A stretch of DNA of 64,000 nt from Myxococcus stipitatus DSM 14675 (GTDB lineage Bacteria; Myxococcota; Myxococcia; Myxococcales; Myxococcaceae), in NCBI RefSeq assembly GCF_000331735.1, contig NC_020126.1, positions 6,528,501 to 6,592,500 on the forward strand, given 5' to 3'. Every line of letters starts with the position of its first letter. The stretch's first letter is position 1. The translations under genes and the position numbers were made by a program. A model generated the notes under the pieces. It was not told the DNA's origin. It did not search any database and saw only the letters and a program-made list of their open reading frames with translations. Positions 43,601 through 51,986 of the stretch are shown here, in pieces.

Positions 43601-44347
43601 TCAGGGAATGGGCGAAACCGCGGGTTTCTCGGCGGGGGGCAGGTCGGGATTGAAGAGGCCGCGCAGCACCAGCTCCTTGCCCCGGTCGTCGCGCAGGAGC
43701 ACGGGCTCGCCGTCTCGCAGCCCGACCAGTCGGATGCTGAAGGCGACCCCATCCGGCGTCACATGGACCCGCAGCGAGCCAGGAACCAGGGGCTCGGCCG
43801 AGTCCTCATCCGACTCGAGCCACACCAACTGGGGGGCCACCGCCCGCAGCTCTCGCGTGCGAATCCGGTCCGGAGCTGGCCCCGCAAGCTCGAGCGCCTT
43901 GCGCCAGGACTCCACATCGATGGGGGCTCCACCATGCGCCTGGAGCTCCTGCACCATGGACAGGTGGACGCGGCGCCCCACCCGGAGGACGGCCAGGTTC
44001 GCCGACTCCTCCGAGCGAGCCTCCGCGAGCGGGCGACCATCCCCCGCTCCCACAGCGCCCACCAGCGAGAGCAGCACCGCACCTGAGGCCCAGAGAGGCG
44101 CGGAGCGTCCACGCATCAGCCCCCAGACCAAGGGCACCACTCCCACCGCGGCGACCAGTGAGCCCGCGAGCAACAGCCACCGAGGCATGGGGCCCGCATG
44201 GAAGGGCTGGCCCAGCACCTGGAGGACGTGACGCCACTCAGGCACCGCCACGTACAGCACACCCGCCGCCATGGCGAGGAACACCGCCGCGTGGAGCAGC
44301 CGCAAACCCACGGGCGATGACGCCCCCACCACGCTTCGGGTCGTCAC
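43601..44347 (-). CDS. Membrane protein of the Tad-like cluster
   Basis: 248 aa. Three N-terminal hydrophobic segments (~18-38, ~58-76, ~84-103) precede a ~145-residue soluble domain beginning near RVGRRVHLSMVQELQ, probably periplasmic. No family is recognised. Its start overlaps the stop of the Flp-like gene by 4 nt, so it is translated with the pseudopilin genes and likely serves the same machine. The long plus-strand frame over it is a shadow. Confidence 0.75.
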   Translation of the reverse strand: MTTRSVVGASSPVGLRLLHAAVFLAMAAGVLYVAVPEWRHVLQVLGQPFHAGPMPRWLLLAGSLVAAVGVVPLVWGLMRGRSAPLWASGAVLLSLVGAVGAGDGRPLAEARSEESANLAVLRVGRRVHLSMVQELQAHGGAPIDVESWRKALELAGPAPDRIRTRELRAVAPQLVWLESDEDSAEPLVPGSLRVHVTPDGVAFSIRLVGLRDGEPVLLRDDRGKELVLRGLFNPDLPPAEKPAVSPIP

Positions 44348-44571
44348 GGGAACGGCAGGTTCAGCACGAAGTAAAAGGAGTCGTAGTAGATCTGGTACGA
44401 GCGCATGAACAGGTCGATGACGTTCGACTGGACGTCATCCGACCAGCGGACCTTGACCGACGCGCCGATGACCAGCGCGACGACGAGGATCCAGTTCAGC
44501 ATGGAGTATTCGACCATGGCCTGCCCACGCTGGGAGGCGCGGAGGCGCTGCTGCGTCTTGGGGATGGTCAT
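44344..44571 (-). CDS. Flp-like prepilin, 75 aa
   Basis: 75 aa. A basic leader ends in RGQAMVEYSMLNWILVVALVIGA. The G/QAMVEY junction has Glu at +5 and Tyr at +6 after the Gly, the exact recognition pattern of Tad prepilin peptidases for Flp pilins, and it is followed by one hydrophobic helix. The mature protein would be ~56 residues with an acidic/aromatic C-terminus. It could be the major small pilin, or an initiating minor pilin, of this apparatus. Both neighbouring genes overlap it by 4 nt. No prepilin peptidase gene lies in the window. Confidence 0.8.
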   Translation of the reverse strand: MTIPKTQQRLRASQRGQAMVEYSMLNWILVVALVIGASVKVRWSDDVQSNVIDLFMRSYQIYYDSFYFVLNLPFP

Positions 44572-45392
44572 GGGTGGGTCTCCGAAGGGCCTGCTTCGTC
44601 GGGAGCATCCGTCCCGGGAAGGTCAGGGAAGATACGGTCCGCGTACTCCAGTTGGACCTTGGGGGCCGATGGGGCGGGAAGCACCATGCGGGGCTTGGCG
44701 TCGATACCGTACTCCGCCACTTCCATCGAGTGGGCGATGCCTGGAATCTCCATCTTCGCCAACTGCATCAGCGGAATCTCGCGGCTGATCCACATCCGCT
44801 TGACGACGGTCTTCTTCACGACCACTTCGATGGACACCGCCGACACGGTCCCGGCGAGCGTCATCACCCGCATCTCCTTGCTCGAGCGTAGCACAGGCTT
44901 GAGCCCCACGGGCATGGGGGTCTTCTCGTCGTCGGGGTCCGGCATCTTGTCCTCGCGCCCCTGCTCCTCCATCTGCTTGATGACGTGGTCCAGGGCCTCC
45001 TGCGAGTACTCCTGCGGGCGATCCGTGGGGCCGCCGATGTAGAGCCGGGAGATGGCGTCGTAGCGGATCTGCTCGCCCTCGCGAGCCACCAGCATCCGCA
45101 TCTGCATGAGGGGCGACTTCATGGCCGGATGCGTGCCCGCCTCCATCTCCACCCACACCGCGTCCCGGCCGGCCTTGTCCTTCTCCTCGCCCACCACGGC
45201 CATGCGCCAGTAGTAGACGCGATTGCCGCCCGCACCGCCGTCGAACCGGTACGTCACCCAGTCGCCCACGCGCGTCGCACGAGCGCCCTTCGCCAGGTGC
45301 GCCATGACCGTGCGGGCCGCGGGATTCTCCTGCTGTGCCTGCGCCGGCGACACCACCAGCAGCAAGGCGACGATGGCCAATCCCCCCCTCAT
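44568..45392 (-). CDS. Exported protein of the Tad-like cluster
   Basis: 274 aa from ATG 45392, which overlaps the previous stop (ATGA). It has a signal peptide (MRGGLAIVALLLVVSPAQAQ). The mature protein looks beta-rich (GDWVTYRFDGG, RVYYWRMAVVGEE, DAVWVEMEAG), with a charged middle (EQGREDKMPDPDDEKTP) and an IEVVVKKTVVKRMWISREIPL strand region. No named family is recognised. It is presumably periplasmic. The overlapping reading frames on both sides place it firmly in the pseudopilin operon. Confidence 0.75.
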   Translation of the reverse strand: MRGGLAIVALLLVVSPAQAQQENPAARTVMAHLAKGARATRVGDWVTYRFDGGAGGNRVYYWRMAVVGEEKDKAGRDAVWVEMEAGTHPAMKSPLMQMRMLVAREGEQIRYDAISRLYIGGPTDRPQEYSQEALDHVIKQMEEQGREDKMPDPDDEKTPMPVGLKPVLRSSKEMRVMTLAGTVSAVSIEVVVKKTVVKRMWISREIPLMQLAKMEIPGIAHSMEVAEYGIDAKPRMVLPAPSAPKVQLEYADRIFPDLPGTDAPDEAGPSETHP

Positions 45393-46165
45393 TTCCCCGC
45401 TCCCTTCGACGACTTCGCCTTCTGCTCTCTCTCCCAGGCCTCGCGGCTCTTGCGGACGGCATCGTCGTTGGGCACCGCGTCCAGACGGTCCGAGCCCACC
45501 CACGTCTGCATGACAGTCGACATCCCCTCGTCCACCGAGGACACCGTCGTCATCACCTGTTCGCCCTTGCGCGCGTGCTCCATCGTCACCTGCGTGCCGC
45601 CCCCCAGCTTCGTCACGCTGTGGCGCACGGGCTCATAGCCCTGGCGCGCCAGCTCGGCGCTCACCCGCTGCTGCACGTCGGTCAGTTCGCCCACCACCAA
45701 CGCCGAGCGGTTCTGGGAACCACCCGGGTCATCGCGCGCCGTCACGTCCTGGCTGTAGACCGTGCCTTCCAACGTCACCAAGCCCGCGGCCGGAGACTTC
45801 GGCGGACGCGTCCACAAGTCCCGCAGCGCCGTGAAGCCCACTGTCTTGCCCTGGTGGACGCGCAGCACCACGCCGCGCTGCAACCCCTCGCGCGTGAAGA
45901 TGGCGGACACCACGGCCTCGTCCTCGAGGTCGCCTTCCACCACCGTCGGGTAGCCCTCGTCGCGCCACTTCTTCGCGAAGTAGGCAACCACCTTCTTCAT
46001 CGGGTCGGTCGTCGTGAAGTAGGCCAGCCGGTAGTACTCGCCCCCAATCACCAGGTCGTTGCCGATGCGCGTGTGAATCGTCCCGGGATAGACGGGCACC
46101 TCCTGCTCGGCCATCGCCGGCCCCGAGGCCATGAGCGCCAGCCCCAGCAGGAGGCGAACAAGCAC
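45389..46165 (-). CDS. Second exported protein of the Tad-like cluster
   Basis: 258 aa. GTG 46165 was chosen because GGGGAA lies ~5 nt upstream and a clean signal peptide follows (LVRLLLGLALMASGPAMA). The mature part begins EQEVPVYPGTIHTRIGNDLVIGGEYYRLAYF. A segment like KVVAYFAKKWRDEGYP suggests an alpha/beta domain; a second half (RVSAELARQGYEP, MSTVMQTWVGSD) may be a related domain. Unknown family. It starts 1 nt after the TadE-like gene ends. Unlike its neighbour it has no lipobox, so it is probably soluble in the periplasm. Confidence 0.75.
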   Translation of the reverse strand: MLVRLLLGLALMASGPAMAEQEVPVYPGTIHTRIGNDLVIGGEYYRLAYFTTTDPMKKVVAYFAKKWRDEGYPTVVEGDLEDEAVVSAIFTREGLQRGVVLRVHQGKTVGFTALRDLWTRPPKSPAAGLVTLEGTVYSQDVTARDDPGGSQNRSALVVGELTDVQQRVSAELARQGYEPVRHSVTKLGGGTQVTMEHARKGEQVMTTVSSVDEGMSTVMQTWVGSDRLDAVPNDDAVRKSREAWEREQKAKSSKGAGK

Positions 46166-46166
46166 G

Positions 46167-47345
46167 CTATTCCCCGCAGCGGATCTTGTTGTCCTGCTCA
46201 TCCTTGTTCGTAGCCTCTTGCGTGGCATCGGGGTCCGACGGGTCATCCGCCATGGCCTTCTTGCAGCCCATGAAGAACTCGCCGCGCGCCTTGAAGACCC
46301 TGATGTAGTTGCTGTTCTCGTACGTCATCTCGTCGCGGAACGGTGCCGTGTCGAAGCAGTCGGGGCGCTCGTGGTCCAAGAGGCCACGCATGGCGTGAAG
46401 ACCGCTGCTCGGGAGCTCTTCGTACTTCTCCAGGCCGAGGCAGTTCCCCTTCTGAGCCGGAGAGATACCGTAGTTGCGCGAGACGACAAAGGTGCCCAGG
46501 AAGTTCGGCAGGAAGTTCCCCAGGAAGCCAAGCACGCTGCCGATGCCGCTCTCACCGTCCGGCGGAATCCCCAGGAAGGTCATCCGCTTCACCTGGATGT
46601 GGAGGCCGTGCGCGTCGCTTCCCGAGCGATGGTTGCCCGCTCGCCGCGCACGGACAATGGCGTCACCACCATCCGGCATGTGCCAACCATTGGCGTACAT
46701 CGAGTAGCGCGAGCGCAGTTGCAGGTTGGACAGGTCGTGACCGCCGAAGACATCCGTCTGGAAGAAGCCACCCGGGCCTGAGTTCTCGTCCAGGTAGGCC
46801 CGAGGAAGGATGGCGTTCTGGAAGTTCATCTGAACCTCCGACTCCACCCAGCCCTTGTTGTTGAAGCCCCAGGAGTTGAGCAGCGAGCCCGCGCCCCGGT
46901 TGAGCAGCCCGAACACGCCGCTGGCGAAGGAGCCACCCTCCCCCGAGCTGCCGGGGCTCCCCAACATGCCGGACTCCAGGAAGGGAATCTCCTTGTTGGT
47001 GAGCGTGCCCTGCACGTTGGCATAGCGCGCGATGAAGGACCCCGCCGGGTTGTTGGGCTCCACGGAGTCCATGTCCTTGTAGCGCTCGACGAGTTCTTCG
47101 TGGGCCTCCTTACGCGCGTCCTCGAACGCGGCGTCGTGTTGGCCCTTGGCGAAGTCGGTGAGCGCGTAGCTGGTCATCTCCCAGACGGCGTAGCGCGCCA
47201 TCTCCTGGAGCTTCAGCTTCGCCCGCACCAACTCCGTCAGGTACATGCTGAACATCAGAATCATCACCAGGAGCGGCACGGAGAGCGCGAACTCCACCGT
47301 GGCACCGCCGCGACGAAAACTCTTGCGAGACATGCGGGTTCTCAT
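46167..47345 (-). CDS. Large TadE-like pseudopilin
   Basis: 392 aa from ATG 47345 with GAGG 7 nt upstream. A basic leader ends in RRGGATVEFALSVPLLVMILMFSMYLTELVRAKLKL, a TadE-type prepilin signal with G/GATVEF (Glu +5). It is followed by one membrane helix and a large ~330-residue C-terminal domain far bigger than in ordinary TadE (~150-200). The C-terminal domain has a Gly/Ser-rich middle and aromatic motifs but no known fold. Large pseudopilins of this sort are a hallmark of the M. xanthus Kil system (KilK, KilL, KilM by my recollection); which one this is cannot be fixed here. It ends with a short acidic/polar tail. Confidence 0.82.
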   Translation of the reverse strand: MRTRMSRKSFRRGGATVEFALSVPLLVMILMFSMYLTELVRAKLKLQEMARYAVWEMTSYALTDFAKGQHDAAFEDARKEAHEELVERYKDMDSVEPNNPAGSFIARYANVQGTLTNKEIPFLESGMLGSPGSSGEGGSFASGVFGLLNRGAGSLLNSWGFNNKGWVESEVQMNFQNAILPRAYLDENSGPGGFFQTDVFGGHDLSNLQLRSRYSMYANGWHMPDGGDAIVRARRAGNHRSGSDAHGLHIQVKRMTFLGIPPDGESGIGSVLGFLGNFLPNFLGTFVVSRNYGISPAQKGNCLGLEKYEELPSSGLHAMRGLLDHERPDCFDTAPFRDEMTYENSNYIRVFKARGEFFMGCKKAMADDPSDPDATQEATNKDEQDNKIRCGE

Positions 47346-47353
47346 CGCGGGCC

Positions 47354-49426
47354 TCAATGCGTGATGACCTTCGGGCCGAAGCCCTGGAGAGAGCTCGGCA
47401 GCGCATCAATCATCTGTCCGACCACCGGAAGCTGATGGCGGCCCTGGAACACGGACGCCAGGCGAGGGCGCCAGTACGGATTGAAGAAGTTGGGCTGCTC
47501 GGTCCAGTTGCCAGGGCGGTGGTAGTAGCTCTGTCCGCGAGAAATGACGTTCATTCCCTCGAGGAGGCTGAGGAACTTCTTGCGCTTGTTCAGCATGTCC
47601 AGCCCCTCGGAGTCAGGCGTGAGCGCGAACTTCACCTTGCCTTGCTCATTCAGGAGCGCCGGCGCATTGGTCCCCGTGCCGTCCGTGTTCGCACGGTTCA
47701 CGACGTCTTCGGGCGACTTGTTGAGATACAGCCACGCAGTGGGTTGGTTGAAGTCCTGCTCGCGACTGGCCATCTGGCCCATGTTCGCCTCCGCCGCGGG
47801 GTTGCAGTACCCACCGTACTGACCCGGCTCGAAGTGCATGAATGGCGTCACGCCACCCCAGGGATGATTGCCATCCTGGGCCGGGCGCACGTTGGCCGTG
47901 TAGACGCTCACCTTGAACCAACATCCCCCGACGAGCTCCAGAACGCAGACCTTCTCTTCGTGGACACCCACCTGACGCTCGGGCCCCTTGGGAGCCTTGT
48001 GCCGGCGCCAGTTCTCGCTGTTCTGCGGGTAGTGGACGCGCCAGTGGACTCCGCCGTTGACGCCCTCGGAGTCGTTGTTGTTCAGCGCCCAGACACTCGG
48101 CTTGAACATGCGCATGTAGGGCAACTTGGAGCGCGAGTTGTCGCCGAGCCCCTTGCGGTTGTCGCCGAAGCAGCGGGTATACGGGTCCTTGTTGTTGCAT
48201 GACAGCGGGTTGTCCGCCTTGCCCACGACCACGTCGACCTCGGCCGGCCCCAGCTTGAGCCAGTACAAGTCGTCCGCGCCCATGTTGTCGCCCTGCGCCA
48301 TCATGCCCCAGGGGTTGAGGTTGTCGTTCCAGTCACGAATGTAGTTGTGCGGAGAGCGCCCCTGGTCCACCAGGTTCTTCGCCGACGGGAAGGTCGTCGA
48401 GAGCATGCGCGTCTGCCCCATCTTCTGGAACTCGAACAGGCCAGGAGCATTCACGCCGTTGTTGAGCATGTCTCGAATGAAGCCGAGCGCATCTGGCAGC
48501 GGCAGGATGTCTCCCAGACGGCGAGACGTGATGAAGCGCTCCGGGCACGCGCCACCAGAGTTGCGGTCACACGAGTAGCGGGTGGCGTTGGTGATGCCGC
48601 CCATGGAGCGCTTGGCGCGGGCAATCGGGTCATTCGCCGCGCGGGCCTTCACATCCAGCGCGCCGAAGGGATTCTTCCATGAGTTCACCATCAACGGCTT
48701 TCCACCCGCGGCCTCACTGTGCGCCTGACTGAAGAGGCAAGTGCTATAGCCGCCCGTGATGAGCTGGCTCGCCATCGAGTTGAGGTTCTTGTCGTTCGCA
48801 TCCAACACGCCCTGCGTCGTCTGCAGCACGTGCGTGGCCGCGGACATCATCACGGCTTGTGACGTGAAATACATGGCGCCGTTGAACACACGATGTGCTG
48901 GCACGACGTATTTCCCCAGCCACTTGTCTGGATTGACCGCCTTCAAGATCCGCTGGAGCGGCTGGAGGAACGCCGTCTTGTACAGCGTGATGATCTTGTT
49001 GATGGCCTTGATGACGGGCCCGATGTACGGAATCACCTCGATGATGGGACACAAGATGATCCACAGCTTCTTGCGTTTGCCCGCGCACGGATTGAGTGTC
49101 TTCATGAACCCGTAGAGGTCCGTGAAGAACGCCTCCGCTCCGTAGATGACGGAGATGAGCGAGTGCCACATCATCGCCGACACGTAGTGAGACACCTGCG
49201 TGCGGTTGGCATACGCGTAGAAGTTGAACGCGCGCGCCTCCATGGCCGCCATGGAGTACGCGCCGGCATCCGCGGTGTTCTGCAGACGCACGCGCTCGTG
49301 AACGGTGTGGCCGATGTTGACCGTGGTCAGCACGGCGATGGACATGACCAGCACCATCAGCGCGGCCAGGATGAGGGCCTGGCCCTCCTGACGACGGAAG
49401 CTCTGGCGGAGGATTTGAGTGAACAT
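47354..49426 (-). CDS. Very large TadG-like protein
   Basis: 690 aa. The N-terminus (RRQEGQALILAALMVLVMSIAVLTTVNIGHTVHERVRLQNTADAGAYSMAAMEARAFNFYAYANR) matches the TadG-like N-terminal domain: a prepilin-like helix then the conserved QNTADAGAYS. The remaining ~600 residues, with a second hydrophobic patch near 100-150, form a large domain with Cys-containing loops and many Trp/Asn residues and no recognised family. There is no Glu at +5 after GQ, so cleavage by the prepilin peptidase is uncertain. It probably forms a tip or a spanning part of the machine. It overlaps the reading frame just upstream of the next gene. Confidence 0.82.
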   Translation of the reverse strand: MFTQILRQSFRRQEGQALILAALMVLVMSIAVLTTVNIGHTVHERVRLQNTADAGAYSMAAMEARAFNFYAYANRTQVSHYVSAMMWHSLISVIYGAEAFFTDLYGFMKTLNPCAGKRKKLWIILCPIIEVIPYIGPVIKAINKIITLYKTAFLQPLQRILKAVNPDKWLGKYVVPAHRVFNGAMYFTSQAVMMSAATHVLQTTQGVLDANDKNLNSMASQLITGGYSTCLFSQAHSEAAGGKPLMVNSWKNPFGALDVKARAANDPIARAKRSMGGITNATRYSCDRNSGGACPERFITSRRLGDILPLPDALGFIRDMLNNGVNAPGLFEFQKMGQTRMLSTTFPSAKNLVDQGRSPHNYIRDWNDNLNPWGMMAQGDNMGADDLYWLKLGPAEVDVVVGKADNPLSCNNKDPYTRCFGDNRKGLGDNSRSKLPYMRMFKPSVWALNNNDSEGVNGGVHWRVHYPQNSENWRRHKAPKGPERQVGVHEEKVCVLELVGGCWFKVSVYTANVRPAQDGNHPWGGVTPFMHFEPGQYGGYCNPAAEANMGQMASREQDFNQPTAWLYLNKSPEDVVNRANTDGTGTNAPALLNEQGKVKFALTPDSEGLDMLNKRKKFLSLLEGMNVISRGQSYYHRPGNWTEQPNFFNPYWRPRLASVFQGRHQLPVVGQMIDALPSSLQGFGPKVITH

Positions 49427-49441
49427 GGTGTGTGCGTCCTC

Positions 49442-50425
49442 TTACAGGCCCCAGTCGGGGTTGAGGTGCATGACCCACTTCCGGTGGAAGTTGGACTGCA
49501 TGCGCATGGTGTAGGTCGCCGTCAGCGGCATGAAGTACCGCTTGCCCACGAGGCTGGAGACCAGCGGGATGCTTCCGGTGGCAAGCCCCCAGAGAACCCA
49601 CATCTCGGGAGCGTAGAGTGAGTCGTAGCCCTGCTCGTGCTCGATGCCTCTCGCACGTGCCACGAGGCCGGAGATGTTGCCGTCCGCCATCATGTTGGCG
49701 CGCGGGTCCAGCGTGGCCCGGTCGATGGCGCCTCGCAGCGCCACGTTCGACTGGGACGCGTACCACGCGGTGAAGATGATCCAGTTCGCGAACGGGATCT
49801 TCATCTCGTAGAAGTAGCGCAGCCGGATGGTGAGCCGCGTCGCCTTGCGATACACGAGCTCCGAGCTGTCCGGCTCCGGGAGGTTGAAGAACTTGCGGAT
49901 GTTGTTCTCGAGCGAGGGTACTTCCGGGAAGCTGTCCGCCCCGTCGAAGTCCAGCTCCTGCCAGTTGTAGCCGCTCCGCAGCTTCCAGATGGTGTCGATG
50001 GGCGTGAAGTACGCCGGGTTGACGGTGTCCACGCGGATGAGGCCGAACAGGTTCGAGCCGTTCACCGTGCGAGGCACCCGGCCGCCGCCGAAGTTCAGCG
50101 TGCGCATGGCCGAGTCGTAGATTTGATGGATGGCGAAGGTCTTCGCCAAGTTGCCGAGGTCATCGGTGCGGCCCAACGTCGGCAGCAGCGCGATGATGGC
50201 CGCGTCATGCATGCGCTCGTTGTTGCCGTTCCAAACGATTCCGGCACGCGCCGCCTGGTACGCGGCGTACTCCGTCATCAGCTTCGCATGCTGAATCAAC
50301 GTGAGCTGGATGATGCCCAGCGTCATGAACACCGCGAGCGGCATGATCATCGCCGCTTCGACCGCCGCCTGACCGGATTGCCGGCTGGCGGTCCCCCGCG
50401 ACCGCCCTTCCTGTTCCATTCCCAT
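49442..50425 (-). CDS. Second large TadE-like pseudopilin
   Basis: 327 aa from ATG 50425; ATG 50461 and ATG 50419 are alternatives with no decisive Shine-Dalgarno. The leader ends in RQSGQAAVEAAMIMPLAVFMTLGIIQLTLIQHAKLM, a TadE-type signal (G/QAAVEA, Glu +5). A ~270-residue extracytoplasmic domain follows (AYQAARAGIVWNGNN is the usual TadE segment after the helix). It is the first gene of the overlapping pseudopilin operon and starts 94 nt from the end of the anti-sigma gene. It would form part of the filament or tip of the Tad/Kil-like apparatus. Confidence 0.82.
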   Translation of the reverse strand: MGMEQEGRSRGTASRQSGQAAVEAAMIMPLAVFMTLGIIQLTLIQHAKLMTEYAAYQAARAGIVWNGNNERMHDAAIIALLPTLGRTDDLGNLAKTFAIHQIYDSAMRTLNFGGGRVPRTVNGSNLFGLIRVDTVNPAYFTPIDTIWKLRSGYNWQELDFDGADSFPEVPSLENNIRKFFNLPEPDSSELVYRKATRLTIRLRYFYEMKIPFANWIIFTAWYASQSNVALRGAIDRATLDPRANMMADGNISGLVARARGIEHEQGYDSLYAPEMWVLWGLATGSIPLVSSLVGKRYFMPLTATYTMRMQSNFHRKWVMHLNPDWGL

Positions 50426-50519
50426 GGCGCCATTATCGCGATCAGCGCCGACATGACGCATCGGTCAAATGGACAGCGGGCGAGGTATCAGCCTCCCAAA
50501 ATCTAAAAATCGCGGAGGT

Positions 50520-51986
50520 TTACTCGGCGGGCTTGGCGTCCTTCGCGTTCTCTGGCTCGGCTGAAACAGGGTCGTCACTCAAGCGCCGCCGTGCCGCCTG
50601 GGCAGCTTGAGACCCCGGCGACTCCGCCAATACTTGTTGACAAGCTGCGACACCCTCGCCGCGACGCCCCAAGGCCAGCTCGGCATCACACACGCGGTTG
50701 AGCAAGTCCATACGCATGGACCCAGTTGCTCCCGCTTCAAGCGCGAGTCTGAGCAGACTCACCTCTTGAGCCCGGTTGCCCGTGCGGCGGGCTTCCTGGG
50801 CCTGGCGGGACAACTCCTCGACGCTCCGCCTCGGAGCCGGGCCCGCCTGGTCATCCGACTCCTGTGGGAGCTCAGCGGCTGGAGCGGCGCGCGCCTCCAG
50901 GGCGACCTCCCCCTTCGCCTTCTTCGCCACGGGCTGACGTGACCTCTGGGCGCGTGAGGGCAGCGCCTTCGCTGTCTCGAGCGGCTCTGGGGGCGTCTCC
51001 TCCGTCTTGTTGACGCGCCCCACGGCCTGCTCCACGGGCGCGGGCGCACTGGCCACCACGCCGCCTCGGGCCAAGGGCTCGGTGACAGACTCCAAGGCGG
51101 GCGCACCGGGCGCTTCGTCCCAGGACTTCGCCGCTCCCCCCAGCGCCTCGGCCCGGGAGGACTCCTGCTTCGAGCCACCACCACCCAGCCGCAGCGTCTC
51201 TCGAGGAGGACTCGCGGGCGGCGGAGGCATGGCCACCGCGGCCGCGGGCGCGCTCTTGAAAGGGGCCTCGCCATCCAGGTCCGGCGCCTTGCGGCTGGGG
51301 GCCTTCTCCCGGCTCGCCTTCTGGACGGAAGGAGCCTGGGCCTTCAGCTCATCCGCGCGGCGACGGGTCCCTACCCCACCGCCACTGCCCTCCTCCTCCC
51401 AGCCTTGCGCGCGCTCCGCCTCCGCGCCTTCAGCGCGCGCGGATTCCTTCGCGAACAACATCGAGTCCTTGTCGCCACCGTACTGATTCGCATCCGCCAG
51501 GGCTTGTGCAGGCGCCTTGGCGACAGGAGCCACGGTCGTGGGCGGGGCGGCGACTCCGCCCGTTGGAGGCGGCGACACAGGCGCCTCCGCCACCTGCTTC
51601 GCCTCCACGGAGGACAGGTGAGGCCGCGTCAGGTCTGGCGACACGGCCATGAAGGTCAGCACACTCAAGGTGCCCGCGGAGGCAAGCCCGACCACGGGCA
51701 ACAACCAACGGCGCCAGCGCGAGGGCTGGGGCACGGGCCCGGCGGCGGCGCGGCGCGCGGACTGCTGCGCATAGGCCAGCAGCGACTCGAGCCCCGCGTC
51801 TGGCGCGGGCTCCTCGGAGAGCTGCGCCATGGTGACGCGCACACCTCGAATCTCGTTCAGCGTCTGCGTGCAGCGGGGGCACCCTTGCAGGTGAGACTCC
51901 ACCGCCTGGGCCTCCGAGACGGGCAGCTCGCCGTAGACGAAGTCGAGGAGACGGTCCTCATGCGCGTGGACGTTCTGCGGCTTCAT
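50520..51986 (-). CDS. Anti-sigma factor with long Pro-rich periplasmic part
   Basis: 488 aa. The N-terminal ~55 residues form a zinc-finger anti-sigma domain of the HC2/ZAS type with H32, C36 and C39 (HLQGCPRC). A membrane segment at ~93-113 is followed by a very long Pro/Ala/Glu low-complexity stretch (~115-385). The last ~90 residues are TPR-like (RQAQEARRTGNRAQEVSLLRLALEAG, CDAELALGRRGEGVAACQQVLAES). It should hold the adjacent ECF sigma factor at the membrane until an envelope signal arrives. It starts inside the sigma stop (ATGA). The exported TPR end is unusual for this family and could contact the neighbouring machine. Confidence 0.85.
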   Translation of the reverse strand: MKPQNVHAHEDRLLDFVYGELPVSEAQAVESHLQGCPRCTQTLNEIRGVRVTMAQLSEEPAPDAGLESLLAYAQQSARRAAAGPVPQPSRWRRWLLPVVGLASAGTLSVLTFMAVSPDLTRPHLSSVEAKQVAEAPVSPPPTGGVAAPPTTVAPVAKAPAQALADANQYGGDKDSMLFAKESARAEGAEAERAQGWEEEGSGGGVGTRRRADELKAQAPSVQKASREKAPSRKAPDLDGEAPFKSAPAAAVAMPPPPASPPRETLRLGGGGSKQESSRAEALGGAAKSWDEAPGAPALESVTEPLARGGVVASAPAPVEQAVGRVNKTEETPPEPLETAKALPSRAQRSRQPVAKKAKGEVALEARAAPAAELPQESDDQAGPAPRRSVEELSRQAQEARRTGNRAQEVSLLRLALEAGATGSMRMDLLNRVCDAELALGRRGEGVAACQQVLAESPGSQAAQAARRRLSDDPVSAEPENAKDAKPAE

